DNA of 22,758 bases from an uncultured Eubacteriales bacterium (GTDB lineage Bacteria > Bacillota > Clostridia > UBA1381 > UBA9506): positions 1-22,758 of the forward strand of contig UQYH01000026.1 of the NCBI GenBank assembly GCA_900545185.1, given 5' to 3'. The notes under the pieces were generated by a model. The model was not told where the DNA came from, ran no database searches, and saw only the letters and a list, made by a program, of their open reading frames with translations. Position numbers and translations under genes: made by a program. Within the stretch, counting starts at the first letter, position 1. Every line of letters begins with the position of its first letter. This document shows positions 8,901-15,906 of the stretch, piece by piece.

Positions 8901-10208
8901 ATGGGTGATTATGCCATTATTACAACACCGTACAATCATTTGTTTTACATTAATCGCAACAGAGAAATTATAAAAATGGATTGCAGCACTTACCAAAAGA
9001 CAAAAATAACGGACATTCCGCCCGAATATTGCACCGGCCGGGTGAGCATGCTGCAGGTGAACAACGATGAGTCGCGCTTGAGTGTGGATTGGAAGGATGT
9101 AAAAGGGGATATTGACCCGGAGAGGGCAACACGATTTCCCGTGTATGATATAACAGACGGAACGTGGTTATTAGAAACAAGCTATGGCTTTGAAACACCG
9201 CAGTATGCCCCGAACCATCTAAACATCAACCCTGCACCCGATAAAAGCAATCTGGTTTTGTTCGCCCATGAAGGGAACTATATTCATGACCGCATATGGG
9301 TGATGGATATTCATTCGGGAAAGGCTTATAACGCTTTTTCTCAAAAACGATATTCTCCATATGAATCGGGCGAAACGGCAGGGCACGAAACATGGACTTA
9401 TGACGGCAAGCGGATTTTGTTTGCCAAATCCGGAAAAATCGGTTACGGCGGTGCCGTTACGGTCGGTGTTGACGGAACGGACAGACGCTATATTAATTCG
9501 GATTACAGTTATCTGCATATCGGAGCCAGTCCGGTCAGCGACCGCTGGATTGTCGGAGATACAAGCTACAACGGCAGCACAACACAAATTGTATTGACGG
9601 ATTGCTATACAGGTGACAGTTACTTGCTGGCTACGGTGCGCCAAACGGGTGAAAACCCGGGGCACAGCCACCCGGCCTTCAGCCAGGACGGGCAAAAGGT
9701 TTGGTTTGGTTTGTATGATTCTGATGAAACAACTTGTATCGGCTGGATGGACATTTCGGATATTATTAACAGTGCACCGGAGGTTTCGCGCTATGTGCTT
9801 TCGGAAAACTGTACAATCGAAACAGCCGAGCGCAGCGATGAGGTGCAGCGTGTTGAGATAAACGGCGTAACGGCATATCAAATTCCTGCAAACGGTGTGA
9901 TGCGTGTGCAGGCAGACACTGAGGAAAAAGAGGATTGTGCAGCGGATATTACCGTTTCGTATTTAGATGACGGAACCGGTTCATTTGCGCTTTCGTACTT
10001 TGTTTGGGAGGTCGGAGCGGAAACGAACGCGCTGAACAAGAAGACGGTCACGATTCAAAAAACAAATACGGGAGTGTGGCAGAGCCAAACCATTTCGCTC
10101 GCACACATGAATCTGGAAAATATGGAACGGCTTGGTGCGGATTTTATCTTACAAACCGATACGACACCATGCATCATCGGTTTGGTTTCGGTAGCAATCA
10201 GGCCATAA
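5988..10208 (+). CDS. Secreted multidomain protein with C-terminal PL22-type beta-propeller (putative extracellular oligogalacturonate/pectate lyase)
   Basis: 1406 residues from the ATG at 5988. A signal peptide is cut near VHA-EN (about residue 28). Domain order: an atypical Ig-like domain (about 30-116); a concanavalin/LamG-like jelly roll A (117-358, ending YGGGALWLDDF); Ig-like domains at about 370-468 and 480-562 (VSWTSSRPEVLTENGTV is the typical core); jelly roll B (563-787, ending YGGGCIMIDDV); an FN3-like spacer (790-900); and a PL22-type propeller (about 905-1290) with a terminal beta domain. The propeller keeps FAHEG (His1094) followed by RIW, GHETW (His1133) and NPGHSHPAFSQDG (His1226, His1228), matching the metal-binding histidines of oligogalacturonate lyases. 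Family members are usually about 400-residue single-domain enzymes, many of them intracellular, so this secreted 1400-residue format is unusual. Jelly rolls A and B are an internal duplication and probably bind carbohydrate. The lyase reaction is inferred from the family; the exact uronide substrate is unknown. Confidence 0.8.
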   Translation: MLRKICKGVAVFLCCLQLWVIVPVHAENSLADFLEGITAERFTQHESPMAVTRDLMLDLTDLPEGAEAEFVSGDTSVLTISGDVGAITRDAYAARNVVLTLRLQKNGTVLTKDFVYTVLSASTHVYASESFYYPSYANHLVTDVQPIANSVTAAAVPSSVYGSGWMSAYPTELTGESINAQRFKTVLKEENGAYGLYSYRSLALEEYNYTRYLFGDKPTGKTMLSMRLKCNETEPQQIYLFQLWANYLQADGSLKRARPVEIQLHRRQNDGWILGNGENMEDRSVPEGDTWFTLGLQLDLEKQLFNVYLDGVKLNEAAISFYEKGAADRTNCMEINDFQFNSYRKYGGGALWLDDFVVMSDNSETEKNQYKLHLADALEFSAVARSASGQPIDADHISENFSVSVQNNEALSAFCAAHNLSVGWESGNEGVISFSQGAATVTRGALTQAVKVTACIEQNSDADYVKKDFLLTVPCADGAEGVDAAYRALREEALTTETADGISRNLTLPLYEDASVSWTSSRPEVLTENGTVLRGASDCDVDLTAHITSADGQYSVQKTLHFTVLSADTFVYAAENFYHPAALGQELSHTSLNGWRNVYTAASPRLYNTVQQETDGNYVMRTDREEANLYDYNFCNFHFKKAPEHQGSVYFKFRVEHSAVPQIYILQLSGKYRDAGGALHDAQIAEIQLHYQGSGGRIQAMIGTHKPSPTLLHAPPQTHEWHTAQFTVDNHLQTYDFYLDGQKLNRQPLSYYTANEDVDFAYLSDFSYNTYRAYGGGCIMIDDVCVTGRQGTTLACHLYDGGTIKARDAGEIVSGSMKAKVLLYNGRDQAVSGTVFLAAYQNDRLLYVKRREAELAARASAQEVTFSELSFPYADGTEVKAFFEEASTLSPHASKAVCGNRLEKLQAEAITDADTGRSYQMIRLFGSNSVRGYFTMQGWSANSEKFYFWDEDFNIYEFDTAADRGRFIDRAMGDYAIITTPYNHLFYINRNREIIKMDCSTYQKTKITDIPPEYCTGRVSMLQVNNDESRLSVDWKDVKGDIDPERATRFPVYDITDGTWLLETSYGFETPQYAPNHLNINPAPDKSNLVLFAHEGNYIHDRIWVMDIHSGKAYNAFSQKRYSPYESGETAGHETWTYDGKRILFAKSGKIGYGGAVTVGVDGTDRRYINSDYSYLHIGASPVSDRWIVGDTSYNGSTTQIVLTDCYTGDSYLLATVRQTGENPGHSHPAFSQDGQKVWFGLYDSDETTCIGWMDISDIINSAPEVSRYVLSENCTIETAERSDEVQRVEINGVTAYQIPANGVMRVQADTEEKEDCAADITVSYLDDGTGSFALSYFVWEVGAETNALNKKTVTIQKTNTGVWQSQTISLAHMNLENMERLGADFILQTDTTPCIIGLVSVAIRP

Positions 10209-10230
10209 AATTATACTGCGGGAGGTTTGT

Positions 10231-13200
10231 ATGAAACATTTTAAAAAACATCTTTCGGTTTATTTGGGGATGCTGTATCTGACGGCGCTTTGCGTGTGCC
10301 CGGCAGCGGCAGAAACGCAAAGCGGCATGACCGTAGCGACATCCGGCGGTATGCTGGCAGTACGGACATCCTTTTCGGACACACAGGATTTTGTACAGCA
10401 AATCGGTAATTTGTTCACCATGAATGACCCAAGCAGAACATCCAATGATCCGGTTGATTTCGGCAGAAGCTATCTCTTGGGTAAAACAGAGGATATATGG
10501 AGCCAAAGCATTCATATCAGTCAAAATCAGAGCACGCTGGATGAAGCAACGCCGCTGATGATTAATGCATCTTATATGGGCGCCAATCATGGTCAGGACA
10601 GGGGAATGTGCGTCCGTGCGGAGAATCACGGTCTGACCTATCGTGACATCGGTTCGCGCTGGATTGCGGCCGGCAAAACCAGAACAGGCACAGACAAAAG
10701 TGATATTGCGTGGAATCTGCTTCGCATTATTGACGGTGATACACTTTTATTCCTGTCGGATGATGCGGGAGCCGATACATCTTATACCTATAATTTTTAT
10801 AAGGATCTAAACGGTGCCATGACGCGTGAGGAAACTAATGCGACGATAACACCGCAAGCGGTTACAACTGTGCAGGTGCAGCCCTCTGTTCGTCATACGG
10901 CAAAAACGGCCTATGTATACAGCGGCGGTGTGCGGCTTAAGGTTGAAAACGGAAAGAGCTATACCGATTGCAGCCGGCTGGTGATTGATGAGGTGTATGA
11001 TATTATCAATCCCACTACGGTTGCCGATGCGGTGCGTGCCGGTGCTCCCGAGGGCGGATATACACAAAATCCCGATTTGACGGAGGGCGGCCGCAGTATG
11101 CTGCGGTATCATGTTACATACACCGTTATGCCGGACGGCACGGTGCTGACGGAAGCTGACCACGAGGTTTTGGAGGAAATTCGGATTGACTCGTACGGCT
11201 TGATGCAGTATCAGGTTAAGCAGGATTATGCCGGCGGCGGTATTTATCGGTATTTGCCGAATACCAAAGCGTTTACGGCAGCTAAGGCCGGTAACACGGC
11301 GGTGACAGAAACCTTTGATTTTTCATCCCCTCATCCGATAAAGGGCAATGCAGCCAGCTATCCGAACAGCTATGTTCTTTCCGCTCAAAATGATTGTGTT
11401 AACGGTCAGTATCCGAACGAGCGGCATATTGATTATTTTCACAACACCTCCGGTCAAACCGTATCGGCCTATGCCTGCGGATATTTGCCGGTTGGGTGGG
11501 GAGCACCGGAAAACCGCGCAAGTGCGGCTCGCGGAGGATTTTATTTTTATAACAGTTTAAAGGCCTACCCCCGACTGTGTGAAATATTCAGAGCCGCAGC
11601 CGGGACAAAAATAGAGGCGGCAGGCTATAAAAAGCTGTTTTTGACAGAAGGTGAAGCAGGGCAGAGCAGATATACGATACCGTATAAGGGAAAGCTTTAT
11701 ACGTATATTGATATGTTTCAAAACGGTATAGAGGCCGAACTGCCCGATGGTTATGAAATTATTACAAAAAGCGCCAATATAACGACAGAGGGTCAAAAAG
11801 CGCGGGCACAGCTTGCCGAAGGGGATACACATGCCTATCTGGTGACCGTATCCGATGACCTCGACTCCGGCGATACACAATCGGCGCTTGCGGTGCTTAC
11901 AGGGATTACGGCCGAAAGTATCAGTGAAGAACCGCTTGACTTTGTGACAAAGAATTTATATCTTCCCACCGAAACGAGTGCGGAGGGTGTTACGTTAAGC
12001 TGGACAAGCAGTGACAGTCAAGTGGTTGCCGAGGATGGTACGGTGCAGCGACACATGATTGAAAGAAAACATGTAACGCTTACCGCCTGTGTTGTCAGCG
12101 GCAGCGAAGCGCTGGAGAAAAGCTTTAACATAACAGTGTTGCCGCGTACGACAAGGGTTGCGGTGAATGAGGGCTTTGCACACCCCGAAAGGCTGGGACA
12201 GTCTTATAACGGGGTTGACGGCTGGACGGCTGCCGGAACGGGTGCGGCAGAGCTTATCAGGGCTGATAACAATTATTTGCTGCAAACCACACAGAAAAAA
12301 GAATATAGTGTCGATGAAATTGCCTTTCGGCAGAATATAACCGACTTTGCACCGGGAGATGACGGCAGCTACACGGTATCTTATAGGATTCGCCTGCCGC
12401 AGCTTTCTGACGCCATGGTGCGCAGAATAGCCATTATAGCAAACGGCAAAACGACGCTTTCGGCGATTTCGGTTACAAGCAGCGGCAAGCTGACAGTGAT
12501 TGATGACCTTGCAGCGCAGCCATGGTACGGCACATCGGCAGCGCCGTATACGATGGTGCAGGCAGAACGATGGATTACGGTGCAAACCGTGATTCATACA
12601 ACAGACAACACGCAATCGGTTTACGTTGACGGTGCGCTGTTGGCCGAACGGGCGGCAATGCTTGAGGTGCCGGCTCAGTATGATGCGCTGGGTGTGCAGC
12701 TGCAATGCCGCTTTGCAGGCAGCGCGGGAGAGAACAGCAGCGTGGTGTGGCTGGATGATCTGCGCATATATGCCGAGGATTCGAAGGAAAGCTATTTGGC
12801 AGCAATGACAGATGCGGAAAAGGTTTCGTTTTTTGCTTCTCTGCTCACGCTGCAAAATCTGACGGCAGAACAACCGCACGAAATTACCCAAAATCTTACT
12901 TTGAATGCGGCATATAAAGCTTATGATTTGACGGCATGTGGTGTTCGTGTCGATTGGGAAACGGATGCACCGTCTGTTATATCCGTTGATGGCGTAAACG
13001 GAGTGGTGACACAAGGTGAATTTTCGGCCAAGGCGACATTGACGGCAACCGTTACGGCAGGTGCAGTGCAAAAAAGGCTTATGTTTTCGTTCGGTGTACC
13101 CGTACGCAACAGCAGCGGCATTGACGACAGCACCTATGCATATATTGATTTTGACTCCTCAGCGCCCGCTGTTGCAAACAGTACCTTGACGGAGGATGAT

Positions 13201-14286
13201 GCTGCACACGGCAGGGTTTTAACGGTCACCAACACAACAAGCGGCACCGAGGTGCACGGGCGCAGCAATCAGGGTGTGTATACACCGACGGGTAATGTCC
13301 GCTGTTATTTCAGCTGTGATGTAAAGTTTAAAGGTGATGATTTAAACAGCTGCGGTATTTTGCGTATCTTCGGGGATGACGGCACAGAGGTTATCTCGCT
13401 TCGCCTGAACTACACAAAACGTACCATAGACCTGATTGATTCACAGGCATATTACAGTGGAGCGGTGCTTACATCGGCCAACCGATACACACCGTATGAT
13501 ATGCCGAAAGACCTTGCCGAGAATGAATGGATGTCGGTGTGCATTGCATACAATCACATATCACGCACCTATCAGGTATATATAAACGGCACACTTATCA
13601 ATACAATCCCGCATTTAAAGGCCTATGCACACAAGGAGAGCCTTTTTGCCTTCCGCGGTTTTGAAATAGCGGTTTCAAACCGAGGAACGATGTATATGGA
13701 TAATTTTTCGGCTCGTGTGAGCCATGATGCCCGAGCCGATCGTGCCGATGCGGCACTGAATGCAGCGCTGCTGACCTATGCATCACCGCTGATGCACGAT
13801 GCGCTGACAACGACAGAACAGTTTGAAACGGCCGGCCCGACCTCACACAGTATTCATACGAGTGCCGATGTACAGAAAAATCCCGGACTGTACACCTTTG
13901 GTGACAGTACAACCACACTCAGCTACAAAATAGACGGCGAGGCGGTTACGGGATTTTCGGCAGATAGGCCGCAGCTTAAAACACTGGAGATTACAGCCGT
14001 TTGTGACGGCGAAAGCAAAACAAAAAGCCTGGTGCGCAGAACCGCACCGGTTTCGATTGACAGAAGGTATGACGGCAAAATGGTGCTGTTTGGCGAAACA
14101 GACGGCAAAACACTGGTTGCGGCAAGCTATCAGGCCATGCAAAAGCTGTGTGGTGTAACGTTTTATGATGCGGCGGCATCAGAGCCGATCGGCCAAGCAG
14201 CCGATGATGGAAAAACCCTTACATTATATGTCTGGAACAGCTTACAGAACTTACAGCCGGCGGCTTTTTCAAAAATTCTGCAATAA
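10231..14286 (+). CDS. Secreted 1351-residue protein: unassigned N-terminal domain plus Ig-like/jelly-roll chain (putative polysaccharide-active enzyme)
   Basis: ATG preceded by GGGAGG at 10220-10225, 22 bases after the upstream stop. The signal peptide ends near AAA-ET (about residue 28). Residues about 30-545 form a beta-rich domain I cannot place. It holds two His motifs, MGANHGQDRG (His120) and AENHGLTYRDIGSRW (His133, Tyr137, Arg138, Arg143), and a Tyr/Arg-rich stretch that would suit a polysaccharide lyase or hydrolase. After it come an atypical Ig-like domain (about 548-638, VTLSWTSSDSQVVAEDGTV), a jelly roll (640-848), a second Ig-like domain (870-957), a second jelly roll (968-1162, ending MYMDNFSARV) and a C-terminal beta domain (1170-1351). 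Residues from about 550 onward align from end to end with the separate protein at 20029-22494. It is the last gene of the tight five-gene run. That it is secreted and multidomain is clear; the enzymatic function is a guess from context and architecture. Confidence 0.75.
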   Translation: MKHFKKHLSVYLGMLYLTALCVCPAAAETQSGMTVATSGGMLAVRTSFSDTQDFVQQIGNLFTMNDPSRTSNDPVDFGRSYLLGKTEDIWSQSIHISQNQSTLDEATPLMINASYMGANHGQDRGMCVRAENHGLTYRDIGSRWIAAGKTRTGTDKSDIAWNLLRIIDGDTLLFLSDDAGADTSYTYNFYKDLNGAMTREETNATITPQAVTTVQVQPSVRHTAKTAYVYSGGVRLKVENGKSYTDCSRLVIDEVYDIINPTTVADAVRAGAPEGGYTQNPDLTEGGRSMLRYHVTYTVMPDGTVLTEADHEVLEEIRIDSYGLMQYQVKQDYAGGGIYRYLPNTKAFTAAKAGNTAVTETFDFSSPHPIKGNAASYPNSYVLSAQNDCVNGQYPNERHIDYFHNTSGQTVSAYACGYLPVGWGAPENRASAARGGFYFYNSLKAYPRLCEIFRAAAGTKIEAAGYKKLFLTEGEAGQSRYTIPYKGKLYTYIDMFQNGIEAELPDGYEIITKSANITTEGQKARAQLAEGDTHAYLVTVSDDLDSGDTQSALAVLTGITAESISEEPLDFVTKNLYLPTETSAEGVTLSWTSSDSQVVAEDGTVQRHMIERKHVTLTACVVSGSEALEKSFNITVLPRTTRVAVNEGFAHPERLGQSYNGVDGWTAAGTGAAELIRADNNYLLQTTQKKEYSVDEIAFRQNITDFAPGDDGSYTVSYRIRLPQLSDAMVRRIAIIANGKTTLSAISVTSSGKLTVIDDLAAQPWYGTSAAPYTMVQAERWITVQTVIHTTDNTQSVYVDGALLAERAAMLEVPAQYDALGVQLQCRFAGSAGENSSVVWLDDLRIYAEDSKESYLAAMTDAEKVSFFASLLTLQNLTAEQPHEITQNLTLNAAYKAYDLTACGVRVDWETDAPSVISVDGVNGVVTQGEFSAKATLTATVTAGAVQKRLMFSFGVPVRNSSGIDDSTYAYIDFDSSAPAVANSTLTEDDAAHGRVLTVTNTTSGTEVHGRSNQGVYTPTGNVRCYFSCDVKFKGDDLNSCGILRIFGDDGTEVISLRLNYTKRTIDLIDSQAYYSGAVLTSANRYTPYDMPKDLAENEWMSVCIAYNHISRTYQVYINGTLINTIPHLKAYAHKESLFAFRGFEIAVSNRGTMYMDNFSARVSHDARADRADAALNAALLTYASPLMHDALTTTEQFETAGPTSHSIHTSADVQKNPGLYTFGDSTTTLSYKIDGEAVTGFSADRPQLKTLEITAVCDGESKTKSLVRRTAPVSIDRRYDGKMVLFGETDGKTLVAASYQAMQKLCGVTFYDAAASEPIGQAADDGKTLTLYVWNSLQNLQPAAFSKILQ

Positions 14287-14291
14287 TTTTC

Positions 14292-14320
14292 TTGCCAACA
14301 GCTTAAAGATGTGGTATAAC
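14292..14320 (+). promoter_or_regulatory. Sigma-A-type promoter with extended -10, for the two-component genes
   Basis: TTGCCA (14292-14297), a 17-base spacer and TATAAC (14315-14320), with TG at 14312-14313 forming an extended -10 (TGGTATAAC). The start of transcription would be near 14327, about 54 bases before the response-regulator ATG. It begins 5 bases after the upstream stop codon, and no terminator separates the two, so read-through from the upstream run may add to expression. Confidence 0.75.
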
Positions 14321-14321
14321 T

Positions 14322-14367
14322 AAAGTAAGCGCTCTGCGCACCTTTACGGCGATGGAGCGCTTACTTT
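14322..14367 (+). promoter_or_regulatory. Perfect 13-bp inverted repeat over the transcription start (probable operator)
   Basis: AAAGTAAGCGCTC (14322-14334) is repeated exactly in inverted orientation as GAGCGCTTACTTT (14355-14367), separated by 20 bases. Each arm contains the self-complementary core AGCGCT, the centre typical of LacI/CcpA-family operators. The left arm spans the predicted transcription start and the right arm ends one base before the GGAGG ribosome binding site (14369-14373). Because only part of the left arm would be transcribed, a DNA-binding site seems likelier than an RNA hairpin. No T-run follows, so it is not a normal terminator. The binding protein is unknown. Confidence 0.6.
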
Positions 14368-14380
14368 CGGAGGGGTTAGC

Positions 14381-15904
14381 ATGATACGAATTGTGATTGT
14401 GGATGACGAGGCAATCAGCCTGCAAAGCATGGGGCGCTTTATCGAGCATATTCGAAGTGATGTTTCGGTAGAGGGAATGTTTGAAAACATGGATAGCGCC
14501 GTGCGGTTTTTGGCTGAAAACGAGGTCGATATGGTCATTACGGATATTAAAATGCCGAATGGCAGCGGCATTGAATTGGCGCGTCACATACAAACAAACT
14601 ATCCGAATATTAAAATTGTTTTTTTGTCGGCCTACCGGGATTTTGAATATGCGCAGCAGGCCATTGCGCTTGATGTTAAACATTACCTTTCCAAACCGAT
14701 TGACGTATCCGAGTTGTCGGAAATGCTCGACCGTATGGTTCGGCTGATTGAGGAGGAGAAAGAGAAAAACAGCCGTAAGGAGGATCGCTACAGCCGATAT
14801 GACACACTGTTAAACTGGGCTAAAACAGAAATGTATTCTGATATTTTGGCAGGACTTTTAACCGATGAGCAGGAAATCAGAAAATATGCGGCCGATACGG
14901 AGCTTTCTGAGGAAGAACAAAATGCCTGTCATGGTGTTGTTATGGCACGGTGCGACAGAATTACGGCTTTTCCCAAGGGGCGCGGCGAATACTATCATCT
15001 GCTTTCCAATTTAATGCGAGAGTTTAAGTGTATTGCCGATTATGTCACCATTACCAAGCAGGAAAACGAGGTGACCATGGCCATTCGCTTCCATCCGGAG
15101 CTGTCGCTTGAATCGGCAAAATCCCGCTTGGCGCATGATTACGAGGCTGTGCAGAAAACCTGTGCCGAAACACTTTCGGTTCAGCTGGTGTTTGAAACCG
15201 TTTATGTTTGCAGCTCGCTCTTTGAGCTGACGGGGTATAAGGATATGCTGCATAATCTGCAGCTGTTTCAAATGAAATTTCAAGAGCTTTCTTCGGCTGT
15301 GTTTTCGGGCAATGCGCAAAAGGCAGATGCATTATATGCCGGTATTGTCGGCTATGCTTATACCCTGGAATTGACGCAGACCAAAAAAATGCTGGCAGAA
15401 ATGTTTACCGCTTTGCAAAAAAGCTTTCAGGGTGCGGCAACGGGGAGTGCGCCCTTACGCAATATCGAATCGCTGGAGACCTGCCGAAGCCGTAAAGAAC
15501 TTCAAGCGGTTTCGGATCAATTATATGCGCAGCTAAAAGAATTTCAGCTGTTTTCCACAGCCGGCATGGAGGCGCTTACCATTCAAAAGGCCAAGGATTT
15601 TGTGCAAAACAACTATATGAATGATATTATGCTGGAGGATGTGGCAGGTCACGTGAATTTAAGCAGCTTTTATTTCAGCAAGTTTTTCAAAGAAAAAACA
15701 GGTGAAACACTGACCGATTACATCACGCAAATTCGTATGCATGCGGCAACGGAACTGTTTAAACGGCGCCGCTACAAAATTTATGAAATCAGCGAAATGT
15801 GCGGCTATAAAAGCCGAAAATACTTTTCGCATGCCTTTAAACAATATACGGGATATACCCCCAGCGAATATCTGCGCACCTTGAATCTGCATACGGAGGA
15901 ATAA
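14381..15904 (+). CDS. YesN-type response regulator with AraC-family DNA-binding domain
   Basis: 507 residues. The N-terminal receiver domain (1-120) has the acidic pocket Asp8/Asp9, phospho-acceptor Asp55 (in VITDIKMP), Ser83 and Lys105 (in YLSKPID). A middle region (about 125-395), which the YesN family also has, shows helical segments and no clear motif. Residues about 401-505 form an AraC-type domain with two helix-turn-helix units, the second carrying IYEISEMCGYKSRKYFSHAFKQ and ending GYTPSEYLR. YesN-type regulators activate carbohydrate-utilisation genes after phosphorylation by a partner YesM kinase. The kinase gene starts 2 bases after the stop. The ribosome binding site is GGAGGGG at 14369-14375. 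Likely targets are the surface-protein genes upstream, the GH105 operon downstream, or both; no binding site was identified with confidence. Confidence 0.93.
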   Translation: MIRIVIVDDEAISLQSMGRFIEHIRSDVSVEGMFENMDSAVRFLAENEVDMVITDIKMPNGSGIELARHIQTNYPNIKIVFLSAYRDFEYAQQAIALDVKHYLSKPIDVSELSEMLDRMVRLIEEEKEKNSRKEDRYSRYDTLLNWAKTEMYSDILAGLLTDEQEIRKYAADTELSEEEQNACHGVVMARCDRITAFPKGRGEYYHLLSNLMREFKCIADYVTITKQENEVTMAIRFHPELSLESAKSRLAHDYEAVQKTCAETLSVQLVFETVYVCSSLFELTGYKDMLHNLQLFQMKFQELSSAVFSGNAQKADALYAGIVGYAYTLELTQTKKMLAEMFTALQKSFQGAATGSAPLRNIESLETCRSRKELQAVSDQLYAQLKEFQLFSTAGMEALTIQKAKDFVQNNYMNDIMLEDVAGHVNLSSFYFSKFFKEKTGETLTDYITQIRMHAATELFKRRRYKIYEISEMCGYKSRKYFSHAFKQYTGYTPSEYLRTLNLHTEE

Positions 15905-15906
15905 GC

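Noticed and set aside
9219..9881. Long open frame on the - strand (220 codons), similar in position to the one at 467-1420
   Set aside because: It is antisense to the paralogous propeller region, so the similar placement follows from shared codon use in the + strand genes.
11995..13071. Open frame on the - strand of 358 codons
   Set aside because: It is antisense to the Ig-like/jelly-roll part of a clear + strand gene. The composition is Cys/Arg/His-rich and low in structure, with no recognisable domain.
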